Positions 32,833 through 41,577 are shown, numbered from the stretch's first letter. The stretch: 64,000 nucleotides of DNA from Pseudoxanthobacter soli DSM 19599 (GCF_900148505.1 NZ_FRXO01000001.1:998707-1062706); one strand, 5' to 3'. Program-made: numbers and translations. The notes: generated by a model from the letters alone, not told the origin.

Positions 32833-33733
32833 GGCCGTCTTCCTGACCGTTATCACCGCGTCGACGCCGCTCTTGATCGCCGCCATCGGCGAACTCGTCT
32901 GCGAGCGCTCCGGCGTGCTTAATCTCGGCGTCGAGGGCATGATGGTGATGGGCGCGGTGTGCGGGTTCGCCGCCACCGTCATGACCGGCTCCGCTCCCGT
33001 CGGTGTCCTCGCCGGCATCGCCGGCGGCGTGTTCATGGCAATGCTGTTCGCCGTGATGGTGCTGACCTTCGCCGCCAATCAGGTGGCATCGGGCCTCGCG
33101 CTCACCATCATGGGCCTCGGCCTTTCCGGGCTGATCGGAACGAGCTTCGTCGGCCAGCAGATCGGCGCCGTGCCGAAGCTGCATATCCCCGGCTTGTCGG
33201 ACATTCCGCTCGTCGGTTCGGTGCTGTTCGGCCAGGATGCGTTCGTCTACGCCTCGTTCGCCTTGGTGGCGCTGGTCTGGTGGTTCCTGAACCGCACGCG
33301 CGCCGGGCTCGTGCTCAGGGCCGTCGGCGACAGCCACGTCTCCGCCCACGCTCTCGGCCATCCGGTGCTAAAGGTGCGCTTCCTCGCCATCGTGTTCGGC
33401 GGTGCCTGCTCCGGGCTCGCCGGGGCCTATCTGTCGATGGCCTACACGCCGTTCTGGGTGCAGGGCATGACGGCGGGCCGCGGCTGGATCGCGCTCGCGC
33501 TCGTCGTGTTCTCGTCGTGGCTGCCGGGCCGCGTCGTCATCGGCGCCTATCTGTTCGGCGCCGTGTCCATCCTGCAGCTCTATGCCCAGGGCACGGGGCT
33601 CGGCATCCCGTCCCAGCTGATGTCGGCCCTGCCCTATCTTGCCACCATCCTCGTGCTGGTGCTGATCTCGGGTGTCCGCAGCCGGACCGGTGCGCCGGCG
33701 ACGCTCGGCATTCCCTTCGTTCCCGACCGCTGA
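32819..33733 (+). CDS. BMP-type ABC importer permease 2
   Basis: A 304-residue BPD_transp_2 permease, like YufQ/NupC. Family features are GELVCERSGVLNLGVEGMMVMGAV near residues 23-46, the ANQVASGLALTIMGLGLSG stretch, and RAVGDSHVSAHALG in the cytoplasmic loop before the last helices. The GTG at 32819 has GGAGG upstream and lies 14 bases inside permease 1; the internal ATG two codons on is possible. It works with permease 1 and the double ATPase to import, most probably, purine nucleosides or a related heterocycle. Confidence 0.9.
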   Translation: MDMFEAVFLTVITASTPLLIAAIGELVCERSGVLNLGVEGMMVMGAVCGFAATVMTGSAPVGVLAGIAGGVFMAMLFAVMVLTFAANQVASGLALTIMGLGLSGLIGTSFVGQQIGAVPKLHIPGLSDIPLVGSVLFGQDAFVYASFALVALVWWFLNRTRAGLVLRAVGDSHVSAHALGHPVLKVRFLAIVFGGACSGLAGAYLSMAYTPFWVQGMTAGRGWIALALVVFSSWLPGRVVIGAYLFGAVSILQLYAQGTGLGIPSQLMSALPYLATILVLVLISGVRSRTGAPATLGIPFVPDR

Positions 33734-33788
33734 GCGGCCTCGCGAGCCGCCGGCGCCGCCCCCATCATCAACCAAGGAGCCTCCATCC

Positions 33789-34868
33789 ATGAAGACCCTC
33801 TTGAAGGGCGTCGCGCTCGGCCTCGGGCTGGCGCTCGCCGCGACGAGCTTCAACCCGGCGATGGCCGCGGACAAGCTGAAGGTCGGCTTCGTCTTCCTCG
33901 GCCCGGTCGGCGACTACGGCTGGACCTACCAGCACGATGTCGGCCGCAAGATGCTCGAGGAGAAGCTCGGCGCCGAAGTCGAGACGAGCTATGTCGAGAA
34001 CGTGCCCGAGGGTCCCGACGCCGAGCGCGTGATCGAGGGCCTGGTGCGCGACGGCAACAAGCTGATCTTCACCACCTCGTTCGGCTACATGGAGCCGACG
34101 CTGAAGGTGGCGAAGCGCCATCCGGACGTGAAGTTCGAACACTCGACCGGCTTCAAGATGGCCAAGAACGTCGGCATCTATTCCGGCCGCTTCTATGAAG
34201 GCCGCTATATCGAGGGCGTGCTCGCCGCGAAGATGTCGAAGAGCGGCATCGTCGGCTATGTCGGCTCCTTCCCGATCCCGGAAGTGGTGTCCGGCATCAA
34301 CGCCTTCATGCTCGGCGCGCAGTCGGTCCGCCCTGATCTCAAGGTCAAGATCGTGTGGGTGAACACCTGGTTCGACCCGGGCAAGGAAGCCGATGCCGCC
34401 AAGGCGCTGGCCGACCAGGGCGCCGACGTGCTCGTCACCCACACCGACAGCCCGGCCGCGACCCAGGTCGCTGAGTCCCGCGGCATCTATTCGTTCGGCC
34501 AGGACTCGGACATGATCAAGTTCGGTCCGAAGGCCCAGCTCACCGCCATCGTGAACACCTGGGGCGGCTATTATGTCGACCGCGCCAAGGCCGTAATCGA
34601 CGGCACCTGGAAGGCCGACGACACCTGGGGCGGTCTCGCCTCCGACATGCTCGAAATGGCCCCCTACACCAACATGCCCGACGACGTGAAGGCGCTCGCG
34701 GAGAAGACCGAGGCGGACATCCGTTCCGGTGCGCTGAAGCCGTTCAAGGGCCCGATCTACAAGCAGGACGGCACCGAAGTGATCCCGGCCGGCAAGGATC
34801 TCGCCGACAAGGAGATCCTGTCGATGAACTGGTACGTCAAGGGCATCGACGACAAGTTGCCGAACTGA
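33789..34868 (+). CDS. BMP family (PnrA/Med-like) substrate-binding protein
   Basis: A 359-residue periplasmic binding protein with a Sec signal (MKTLLKGVALGLGLALAATS..., mature start about ADKLKVG near residue 27). BMP-family features include GPVGDYGWTYQHD, IFTTSFGYMEPTLKVAKRHP, YSGRFYEGRYIEGVLAAKMSK and FGQDSDMIKFGPK. There is no lipobox, so it is a soluble periplasmic receptor and not a lipoprotein as in spirochaetes. It is the last gene of the set, ending 54 bp before a strong terminator. Known relatives bind purine nucleosides; others in Proteobacteria bind different compounds, so the ligand stays open. Confidence 0.92.
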   Translation: MKTLLKGVALGLGLALAATSFNPAMAADKLKVGFVFLGPVGDYGWTYQHDVGRKMLEEKLGAEVETSYVENVPEGPDAERVIEGLVRDGNKLIFTTSFGYMEPTLKVAKRHPDVKFEHSTGFKMAKNVGIYSGRFYEGRYIEGVLAAKMSKSGIVGYVGSFPIPEVVSGINAFMLGAQSVRPDLKVKIVWVNTWFDPGKEADAAKALADQGADVLVTHTDSPAATQVAESRGIYSFGQDSDMIKFGPKAQLTAIVNTWGGYYVDRAKAVIDGTWKADDTWGGLASDMLEMAPYTNMPDDVKALAEKTEADIRSGALKPFKGPIYKQDGTEVIPAGKDLADKEILSMNWYVKGIDDKLPN

Positions 34869-34922
34869 TAAAAACCCCACTTGGTTGAAGCACTCGATCC
34901 AGCCCCCGGATCGGACTTCGCT

Positions 34923-34957
34923 ACGCCGCCGGTGCCTATCCGGCGGCGTTTTCTTTT
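34923..34957 (+). terminator. Rho-independent terminator of the BMP importer operon
   Basis: ACGCCGCCGG (34923-34932), loop TGCCTAT, CCGGCGGCGT (34940-34949), then TTTCTTTT. A perfect 10-bp GC-rich stem with U-tract right after the binding-protein gene. Confidence 0.9.
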
Positions 34958-35441
34958 GGGCGATCGGCATCCGCCCGCCGGCCCTGCAATGCGGGGTAGC
35001 AATGCAGCCGAGACCGCCGCGGCACGAAGGCAGCCGCCGGTGGCATGATCTGCTGCACACCCGCCCAAAAAAGCAACGCCATGCTTCGCGGGAAGCGTCG
35101 ATCTGTCGTCTTATGAGATCGCGCCGGACACATCCGGCGCCGCGGTGATTTGACCTGCAGCTTGCGCCGCGAAACCAAACGCTAAAGCGTCACGACGGCG
35201 TCGTGGCTCCGGTCTGGAGACCGCCGATGATTGAAATGCACCATGTCCTCTGCCCGGCGGATGCCGGGACGCTGGGTTCCCGGGATCGCACCGCCTCGCG
35301 AATGCGGTGTTGTCGAACGCGCTGTCGACGCGGCTGACGCCGCGCTGCCAACCGTCACCCGACTTTTCTTCGAGCCCCTCGAAGATGGAACACCCTGCGT
35401 CGCCGCGCGTTTATGGCCCGCGACCGAGAGGATAAGAGCCC
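34958..35441. other. Intergenic region, no gene recognised
   Basis: These 484 bp after the terminator contain several short GC palindromes (for example CCGGACACATCCGG near 35127) but no convincing reading frame and no recognised RNA gene. The promoter of the small gene at 35442 should lie in its last part. Confidence 0.5.
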
Positions 35442-35654
35442 ATGTCGACTTTCAATACGTATCTTGTCGAAATCGATGACGATCCCGCCGGCATCCTGAT
35501 CCGCGGAACGACCGGAAGCTTCGCCTTCCATGCCGTCGATGCCTCGTTCAGCGCGCTCGAAGGCGAGAGCTTCCCGGATGCACTCGCCGCCGAGCGCGCC
35601 GTGCGCCGGCTGCGCCGCGCCCGCCCCGTCAGCCACCTGCGGGCCGCCGCATAG
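35442..35654 (+). CDS. Small hypothetical protein (70 residues)
   Basis: A 70-residue frame that looks genuinely coding: acidic N-terminal half (FNTYLVEIDDDPAGILI), a mixed middle with FAFHAVDASF, and an Arg-rich tail (RRLRRARP). There is no signal peptide or membrane segment. A GAGAGGA sequence precedes the ATG, and a strong terminator follows its stop by 31 bases, supporting expression as a single-gene unit. It is not recognised as any characterised family. The composition, acidic then basic, could suit a small nucleic-acid or protein-interacting factor, but no function is claimed. Confidence 0.6.
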   Translation: MSTFNTYLVEIDDDPAGILIRGTTGSFAFHAVDASFSALEGESFPDALAAERAVRRLRRARPVSHLRAAA

Positions 35655-35685
35655 AAGCTGCGTTCAGACAAGATCCCTGAAAAAC

Positions 35686-35717
35686 AAGGCCCCGGCAGAA
35701 CCGCTGCCGGGGCCTTT
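35686..35717. terminator. Bidirectional terminator between convergent genes
   Basis: AAGGCCCCGGCAG (35686-35698), loop AACCG, CTGCCGGGGCCTT (35704-35716): perfect 13-bp stem. TTTGCTTT follows on the plus strand and TTGTTTTTC on the minus strand, so it can stop both the small gene and the aminotransferase gene. Confidence 0.9.
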
Positions 35718-35752
35718 GCTTTGCCGGGCCGGAGCCGCATGCGCCGGGTAGG

Positions 35753-36910
35753 TCAGGCCGCCAGGGCCGGCGCCGCCTGCACCAGCCGTCCGATCGCCTC
35801 GTCGAGGGTCGCTTCGTTCTTTGCGAAGCAGAACCGCACCACATGGCGGACGGCATCGCCCGAATAGAACGCGGAGACCGGAATCGCGGCGACCTTGGCC
35901 TCGCTCACCAGCCGGCGGCAGAACGCCTGGTCGTCGGTAACGCCGAGTGGGGCGAGATCGGCGCACACGAAATAGGTGCCGGCGCTCGGCAGCACCGTGA
36001 AGCCGGCCGATCGCAGGCCGGACGAGAAATGGTCGCGCAGTCCCTGGAGGCGCAGCCGCATCGCCGCGAAATAGGCATCGTCCTTGCCGAGGCCGTAGGC
36101 GACGGCCGCTTGCAGGTTCGGCGCCGTGGTGAAGGCGAGAAACTGGTGCGTCTTGGCGACGGCCTTGAGGATCGGCGGCGCCGCCGCGACGAGCCCGACC
36201 TTCCAGCCGGTCAGCGAGAAGATCTTGCCGGCCGACCCGATCTTCACCGACCGCTCGCGCAGGCCCGGGACCGCCAGAACGGGAACGTGGGAGCGGCCGT
36301 CGAACACGACATGCTCCCAGACCTCGTCCGAGACCACGATCGCCGGCGTGTCGGCGATCGCGGCCGCCAGCGCCTCGAGATCTTCGCGCGGCCACACCGC
36401 GCCGGCCGGATTGTTGGGATTGTTGATGATCACGAGGCCCGTCTTCGGGCCGATCACCCGCGCCAGATCCTCGCGCCGGAAACGCCAGTCCGGCGGCGCC
36501 AGCTTGACGATCCGCGGGATGCCGCCGGCCTGACGGATCAGCGGCAGATAGGCGTCGTAGGCCGGCTCGAACAGCACGACCTCGTCGCCGGGCGACACCA
36601 GCCCGAGGATCGAGGCCGCGAGTGCCTCCGTCGCACCGGAGGTGACCAGCACCTCGCTCATCGGATCGAGCGTCACGCCGTGATGATGGCCGTAATGGGC
36701 GGCAATGGCGGTGCGAAGCTCCGGCGTGCCCATCATGGAGGGGTATTGATTGTAGCCGTCGAGCACGGCCTCGGCCGCCTTGCGGCGCACATCCTCGGGA
36801 CCCGGATCGTCCGGGAAACCCTGGCCGAGATTGATGGCCGCATTGTCACGGGCGCGTTGCGACATCTCCTCGAAGATGGTCGTCGGCAGGTCGGCGAACA
36901 CGGAATTCAC
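35753..36910 (-). CDS. Class I/II PLP-dependent aminotransferase
   Basis: A 385-residue fold-type I aminotransferase. The N-terminal LGQGFPDDPGP, the cofactor-binding NNPNNPAGAVW (Asn and Pro near residue 165-175), DEVWEHVVF (Asp for the pyridine nitrogen) and the Schiff-base Lys in SAGKIFSLTGWK near residue 228 are all present, with RFCFAKNE supplying the carboxylate-binding Arg. It resembles the kynurenine/glutamine/methionine-aminotransferase and DapC-like subgroup; which keto acid it uses cannot be told. It stands alone, converging on the small gene and sharing its terminator. Confidence 0.9.
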   Translation of the reverse strand: MNSVFADLPTTIFEEMSQRARDNAAINLGQGFPDDPGPEDVRRKAAEAVLDGYNQYPSMMGTPELRTAIAAHYGHHHGVTLDPMSEVLVTSGATEALAASILGLVSPGDEVVLFEPAYDAYLPLIRQAGGIPRIVKLAPPDWRFRREDLARVIGPKTGLVIINNPNNPAGAVWPREDLEALAAAIADTPAIVVSDEVWEHVVFDGRSHVPVLAVPGLRERSVKIGSAGKIFSLTGWKVGLVAAAPPILKAVAKTHQFLAFTTAPNLQAAVAYGLGKDDAYFAAMRLRLQGLRDHFSSGLRSAGFTVLPSAGTYFVCADLAPLGVTDDQAFCRRLVSEAKVAAIPVSAFYSGDAVRHVVRFCFAKNEATLDEAIGRLVQAAPALAA

Positions 36911-37225
36911 GGCGTTTCCTCTGTTCAGCGGCAGACGAACGGCACCCCGGCGCGACGGCTGCGGGCCACACCCGGAAATCGGGCCGGTGCCGGGTGATCG
37001 TGCTCCGCCATGTCTTCGAAGCCGGCGGCTTCCGGGCTGTTGCCGCCCGGTTGTCGTCTGCCCGCATGATGCTTGACGGGCCCGGCCACACCTCGAAAGA
37101 GGCCCGCCGCCCGCCGGGCCAAGCTATATCCCGCCGCCTTCGTTTCGCAAGGTCCGGGCTTGGCGCCGCCGCGTCAACCCAGACCGCCGCCGGTGTTCCC
37201 CTGCGGTTCAGCGGCCCCACGGCCG
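36911..37225. other. Intergenic region, no gene recognised
   Basis: Between the aminotransferase start and the terminator of the lipoprotein gene there is no persuasive coding frame. The last portion supplies no clear promoter motif either. Confidence 0.5.
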
Positions 37226-37260
37226 AAAAAAGAGAACGCCCGGCCTTTTCAGCCGGGCGT
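37226..37260 (-). terminator. Rho-independent terminator of the first glycine-zipper gene
   Basis: Read on the minus strand: ACGCCCGGC, loop TGAAAAG, GCCGGGCGT, then TCTCTTTTTT. A perfect 9-bp stem with U-tract, 50 bp after the stop of the gene at 37311. Confidence 0.87.
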
Positions 37261-37310
37261 CAATTCACGCGATAGCTCGATCTGCCGAGACGGCGCCCGC
37301 GGCGCCGATA

Positions 37311-37577
37311 TCAGCAGGCGACCTGATAGGCCCGGCCGTAGGCGTCGTAGGCCGTGCAGGTGCGCTGGGGCGCGGTGCCGGCACCGATCGCGGCACCGCC
37401 GACGCCGCCGATGGCCGCGCCCGCGAGCGCGCCGCCGGCATCGCCGGTAATCAGGGCACCGGTGGCCGCGCCAAGGCCGGCGCCGAGAGCGCCGCCAACC
37501 ACGCCGCGATTGGTCTGCTCCTGCGTGCAGCCGGCGACGGCGAGGGCAAGGGCGGCGGCCAGAACGAGCTTCTTCAT
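37311..37577 (-). CDS. Glycine-zipper outer-membrane-type lipoprotein, copy 1
   Basis: An 88-residue lipoprotein. The signal MKKLVLAAALALAVAGC ends in a lipobox (AVAGC, Cys17). The mature part has a glycine zipper (GGALGAGLGAATGALITGD and GGALAGAAIGGVGGAAIG) of the kind found in YMGG/OmpA-associated and stress-induced lipoproteins, and ends with two Cys (RTCTAYDAYGRAYQVAC). GGAGAC precedes the ATG. The copy at 37952 is almost identical. Membrane insertion or oligomerisation through the zipper is expected from the family; the role is unknown. Confidence 0.88.
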   Translation of the reverse strand: MKKLVLAAALALAVAGCTQEQTNRGVVGGALGAGLGAATGALITGDAGGALAGAAIGGVGGAAIGAGTAPQRTCTAYDAYGRAYQVAC

Positions 37578-37951
37578 CGATTTTGTCTCCAGCTCCGGCG
37601 GGCGGACCGTTCAACCGGCTCCAACCGCTCCCGGAATCCTGTTCCATTCGGGGTGGTCTGAATAATTTTCGTCGGGAGGACGCGGCCGTTCAATGGACAC
37701 GCACCCGTCAGGCACAGCTATATCCCGCTCGGTTCTGTTCGAAAAGCACACGCCCCGCCCGCGCTTTCACATTGGCCGGAGCGCGGCGTACAGGCAGTGG
37801 CAACCGCGGCCGGGATGAAGACCGCGGCGCCCGAACCATCCCCGCCTACGAAGGCGCAGAAACGCCGGCACAGCGGCCGGCATTCTCTTGGGCGGGAGGG
37901 GTCAAAGCGGGCTTGGTCATAGGGGGGCACCCGCGCGGAGGAAGCAGCCGA
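37578..37951. other. Spacer between the duplicated lipoprotein genes
   Basis: The 374 bp between the two copies carry no recognisable gene. A GCCGGC/GCCGGC hairpin with TTTCT on the minus strand near 37862-37885 may end transcription of the second copy, and the remainder should hold the promoter of the first. It does not look like a copy of the sequence on the other side of the genes. Confidence 0.5.
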
Positions 37952-38218
37952 TCAGCAGGAAACCTGATAGGGCCGGCCATAGGCGTCATAGGCGGTGCAG
38001 GTCCGCTTCGGCGCCGTGCCCGCGCCGATCGCAGCACCGCCAACGCCGCCGATCGCTGCGCCCGCGAGCGCGCCGCCGGCATCGTGGGTGATGAGCGCGC
38101 CGGTGGCCGCGCCGAGACCTGCGCCGACCGCGCCGCCGACGACACCGCGATTGGTCTGCTCCTGCGTGCAGCCAGCGACAGCCAACGCGAGGGCCGCGGC
38201 CAGAACGAGCTTCTTCAT
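37952..38218 (-). CDS. Glycine-zipper outer-membrane-type lipoprotein, copy 2
   Basis: An 88-residue near-duplicate of the 37311 protein. The two proteins differ at only a handful of positions: A/V and G/H in the zipper, Q/K in APKRTC, A/P in GRPYQ and A/S before the last Cys. The lipobox Cys17, the zipper and the C-terminal Cys pair are kept. GGGAGAC precedes the ATG. A longer open frame upstream is not coding. The almost unchanged protein despite a diverged spacer points either to a recent tandem duplication or to strong selection or gene conversion. Confidence 0.88.
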   Translation of the reverse strand: MKKLVLAAALALAVAGCTQEQTNRGVVGGAVGAGLGAATGALITHDAGGALAGAAIGGVGGAAIGAGTAPKRTCTAYDAYGRPYQVSC

Positions 38219-38390
38219 CGATTTGTCTCCCGGTATCAGCGCCACACTTGGAGGCAGGATAAGGCCAGCGTTTTCATGAACAGGAACTGAACATTGAACA
38301 CGCCAGCCTCCGCTTCGTTCCATCGACGCATCTGACGACGCGTCGCGATACGGCTCCGGCTGATATCCGGGAGGCGCCGACGCGGCGCCC

Positions 38391-39215
38391 TCACTCGTCG
38401 ATGTCGGTTTCCTTGAAGTCGGCGGGAATCTTGCCGGCATAGTCGGAATCCGGGCCGGCGCCGAACTTCCAGTCGAGGAAGGTGACCATGTATTCGGGAC
38501 GGGAGGCGGGACGGAGATAGGTGGTCAGGAACCGCACCGGCACCGGTTGCACGCCGCCGGTGATCCAGATCTGCCAGTCCGCCTCCTGAAGCTCCGCCGA
38601 GACCTGATCGACCTTCGCCCCCTCGATGGTGCGCTCGCCAAGGAAGCGCGTGCGCAGGATGAACGGATCATGCTGCTCCATGAAGTTGGAGAACAGCACG
38701 TCGCCGAGAGGAATGCGGATGTTGAAGCGCTCCTGCAGGAAGAGAATGAGGTCGTCGACGGTGCCGGAGATGTCGATGACCGAATAGGTCTTCTGCAACG
38801 GATGCACCAGCGTGAAGCGGCTGCCGTCGAACCAGCCCTCCATGATGTTGCCGTCGTCGAACACCGAGCGGAAATAGACCCGGTTCGGCCGTTTCAGCTT
38901 CACGTCGTGCAGCACGAAGCGCTTGACGAGGTCGCCGTTGGTGTCGACGTCGAAGAAGCTCGCCGCCCGGAACGCAAAGCCCGGCTGGGCCGCCAGGAAA
39001 TCCGACATTCTCGTCAAGACCGCGTCTGCCTTCTCCTCCGAGGGGTCGCGCGGGCTGATGACGGCCGGCCCGTCCTCTTCCGCCTGCGCGAGCGCGACCG
39101 CCGGAACCAGCGCCGCCGAGAGGATCGCGAGCGGCAGCACCGCGCCGCGCACTGCTCTCAGCCCGGAGGCGAACGCGGCGGCAAGTGCCGTTCGGATGGC
39201 GGGCATGGTCGGCAT
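38391..39215 (-). CDS. DUF2092-type periplasmic protein
   Basis: A 274-residue exported protein. A long hydrophobic N-terminal signal (about residues 20-44, ending AVALAQ) precedes a mature domain with VLTRMSDFLAAQPGFAF, DVKLKRPNRVYFRS, WFDGSRFTLVHPLQKTYSVI and IRIPLGDVLFSNF. This is the pattern of DUF2092, whose fold is related to LolA/LolB-type lipoprotein or lipid carriers. No catalytic residues are evident. It lies between the glycine-zipper lipoproteins and the EamA gene, all on the minus strand but with gaps of over 120 bp. A role in the periplasm or outer-membrane biogenesis is possible, not shown. Confidence 0.82.
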   Translation of the reverse strand: MPTMPAIRTALAAAFASGLRAVRGAVLPLAILSAALVPAVALAQAEEDGPAVISPRDPSEEKADAVLTRMSDFLAAQPGFAFRAASFFDVDTNGDLVKRFVLHDVKLKRPNRVYFRSVFDDGNIMEGWFDGSRFTLVHPLQKTYSVIDISGTVDDLILFLQERFNIRIPLGDVLFSNFMEQHDPFILRTRFLGERTIEGAKVDQVSAELQEADWQIWITGGVQPVPVRFLTTYLRPASRPEYMVTFLDWKFGAGPDSDYAGKIPADFKETDIDE

Positions 39216-39337
39216 CGGCTGTTCTCCCCTGCGGTGGACCGGTGCGAATCAGAAGACTGTCCGCGCCGACAGTAGAGCGGTCCGCCGCGACGAAGGCGAG
39301 AGCGCGGATGCGCGCGTTCGGGCTGGCGCGGCGGCGC

Positions 39338-40243
39338 TCAGGCAGCGGCCGGGCGACGCGTGGGAAGACGCGCGAACACCACCACGTTGCCGGCAAGCAC
39401 CAGCGCGAGGCCCACGAACGCTTCCGGCGTCCAGCCATATCCCTCGAACGCGGTCGAGACCGCGAGCGCCAGCACCGGGAACAGCACGGTCGCATAGGCC
39501 GCCTTGTCCGCGCCGACCCGCGAGACCAGCGAAAGGTAGGCCAGGAAGCCGATCACCGAGCCCGGCACGGCCAGATAGACCAGGCTGGCGAGATAGACCG
39601 GGGAGAGATCGATGGTGAACCGCTCGCCGCGGGCGAGCACCACCGCGGCCAGCAGGACCGCGCCCCATGTCATGCCGCGCGCGACGGCATTGGGAAGGTC
39701 CAGCCCGGCCGCCGTGGCGCGCAGCGAGGCGAGATTGCCGAGGGAAAACAGATAGGTGCCACCGAGCGCGAGCCCGATGCCGATCACGGTCGTGCCCCCG
39801 AGACCGGCACCGGCGATGTCGTGCGCGAACAGGAGCGCGATGCCGCCGAGGCCGAGCCCGGCGCCCGCCAGCGTGCGGAGCGAGGGTTGCCGGCGAAGAA
39901 ACAGCCACTGGTTCAGGGCGTTGAACACCGTCGCCATGGTGAACACCACCGAGACGACGCCGCTCGCGACGAACCACGTCGCCGAATACATGAAGATGAA
40001 GTTGGCGGAGAACAGCGTCACGCCGAGGACGAAGAACCAGCGGTGATCGGCGAGGCGTGCACGGCGCAGCCGACCGGTCGCCGCCAGTGCCCCCCACAGC
40101 ACCACCGCGGCCAGCGTGAAACGCCACAGGATCGAAACCTCCATCGGTACCGTGCCGAGCTGGAGATGGATGGCGAACCACGTCAGTCCCCAGACGACGA
40201 CGATCACGACGAAGAGGAGGACGGTAACGGAATTGCGGCTCAT
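39338..40243 (-). CDS. EamA/DMT-family transporter
   Basis: A 301-residue inner-membrane protein with about ten hydrophobic segments in two EamA repeats: VVVWGLTWFAIHLQLGTVPMEVS in the first and GMTWGAVLLAAVVLARG with VPGSVIGFLAYLSLVSRVGADKAAY in the second. The family exports metabolites and amino acids or takes up sugar-like compounds. It is divergent from the AraC-type regulator (299 bp between the chosen starts), which probably controls it. The substrate is unknown. Confidence 0.9.
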   Translation of the reverse strand: MSRNSVTVLLFVVIVVVWGLTWFAIHLQLGTVPMEVSILWRFTLAAVVLWGALAATGRLRRARLADHRWFFVLGVTLFSANFIFMYSATWFVASGVVSVVFTMATVFNALNQWLFLRRQPSLRTLAGAGLGLGGIALLFAHDIAGAGLGGTTVIGIGLALGGTYLFSLGNLASLRATAAGLDLPNAVARGMTWGAVLLAAVVLARGERFTIDLSPVYLASLVYLAVPGSVIGFLAYLSLVSRVGADKAAYATVLFPVLALAVSTAFEGYGWTPEAFVGLALVLAGNVVVFARLPTRRPAAA

Positions 40244-40542
40244 CGCGGTCGCTGGCTCCAGTCGTCGGCCCCCGGGGCCGGAGCCCGATTCATGTCCGGG
40301 CCGCGGGCGTCGCCGGCTGCGGCACCGGCGCGAAAGATGGCTTCACCGCCTTATCCCCTACAACGGCATGGCCCCGCTTCCAGATCCGTGCGGCGCTTGT
40401 CAGAACCTTGCTGCAAAGCGCGCCGCCGGCCTTGAAAGCGCGCGGCCGGCCTTGCGCCGGCGGCGATGCCGTGATGTGGTTTTCGCGATCGTCCGGGCCT
40501 TCCGTGCATCGTCCGCCGGGGTGGACATCCGAGCCGCAATCG

Positions 40543-41520
40543 ATGAACGACCGAACCGACAGCGAGGCCGCCCGGCGGCGCGACGCGATTGCGCCCCGCG
40601 CGGCGACCGATCTCGCGGATTTCAGCGTGTTCGCGCACCTGCACGGCGCGGGCGTGCCGCTTCGCGCCTCGACCCGCTTCGGCCCGGCGATGGGCGCGGC
40701 GTTGTGGGACCGCAACGAGACGGCGGTCACCCGCTATCTCGCGCCGAACCATCATACCCTCAGCCTCTATGTCGAAGGCGGCGACGGCATCCAGCGCCTG
40801 CGCGGCGGTAACCGCATTTCCGGGCCCGGCGCCGGCGCGCTGTGCCTGATGCCGGGCGACGTCACCACGGACTGGGACGTGAACGGCCATGTGCGGCTGT
40901 TCCACCTCTATGCCGCCAAGCCGGCGTTCGACCGGCTGGTTGAGGAGACGCTGGATCGCGATCCGGCCACGGTCGAACTCAGGGACGAGTCCTTTTTCCG
41001 CGACGCCACGCTCGAGAACGTGATCCGCCACGCCGTCCTCGATCTCGACTGGGAGGAACCGGCCGAGCGCATCGCCGTGTCCCAAGCGGCGCAAATGCTG
41101 TTCACCTACCTTGCCGCGCGCTTTACCGACCGGCGCAGGCCCCTTGCCGTCCGGGGCGGCCTCGCGCCCACGGTCATGGCGCGGGTGGTGGCATTCGTGG
41201 AGGCCAATCTCGCCGAAGCGATCACCATCGGCGATCTCGCCGGCGTGGCCGGGCTCAGCCCGTTCCACTTCGCCCGCATGTTCCGCACAACGGCCGGGAT
41301 GAGCCCCCATGCGTTCGTGCTCGCCCGGCGCACGGCGCGCGCCCGCGAGATGATCGCCGGCCCCGGGGACATCTCGCTCGCGGACGTGGCGGCAGCCTGC
41401 GGCTTCGCCAGCCAGAGCCATCTGACGGAACGCTTCCGAAAGGCCACGGGCCTGACGCCCGGCGCCTTCGCACGCCAGGCTGGCCGCCGGCTTCTGCCCG
41501 GAGAAAAGCAGGCGCTATAG
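40543..41520 (+). CDS. AraC-family transcriptional regulator
   Basis: A 325-residue regulator. The C-terminal domain has the two helix-turn-helix units of AraC/XylS proteins: ITIGDLAGVAGLSPFHFARMFRTTAGMSP and ISLADVAAACGFASQSHLTERFRKATGLTP (shown here from residue about 225 on; key residues HFAR and SQSHLTERF). The N-terminal part is a cupin-like sensor region with LSLYVEGGDGIQRLRG. The frame is open upstream to 40408, but the upstream part is Ala/Pro/Arg-rich and unlike the family, so ATG 40543 is used with moderate certainty. It is divergent from the EamA exporter gene, its likely target. Confidence 0.87.
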   Translation: MNDRTDSEAARRRDAIAPRAATDLADFSVFAHLHGAGVPLRASTRFGPAMGAALWDRNETAVTRYLAPNHHTLSLYVEGGDGIQRLRGGNRISGPGAGALCLMPGDVTTDWDVNGHVRLFHLYAAKPAFDRLVEETLDRDPATVELRDESFFRDATLENVIRHAVLDLDWEEPAERIAVSQAAQMLFTYLAARFTDRRRPLAVRGGLAPTVMARVVAFVEANLAEAITIGDLAGVAGLSPFHFARMFRTTAGMSPHAFVLARRTARAREMIAGPGDISLADVAAACGFASQSHLTERFRKATGLTPGAFARQAGRRLLPGEKQAL

Positions 41521-41551
41521 AAGACGCCGGCGGAAAGAGACCATCATAGGT

Positions 41552-41572
41552 CGCGTTCACGCTGTGAACGCG
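41552..41572. terminator. Hairpin between convergent AraC and matB genes
   Basis: CGCGTTCAC-GCT-GTGAACGCG, a perfect 9-bp stem with a 3-base loop, lies between the two converging stop codons (41520 and 41578). There is no U-tract; termination is plausible only. Confidence 0.45.
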
Positions 41573-41577
41573 TGTGC

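Noticed and set aside
36994..37275. Plus-strand frame of 93 codons between the aminotransferase and the lipoprotein genes
   Set aside because: Its end runs through the terminator of the minus-strand lipoprotein gene and its composition is not protein-like.
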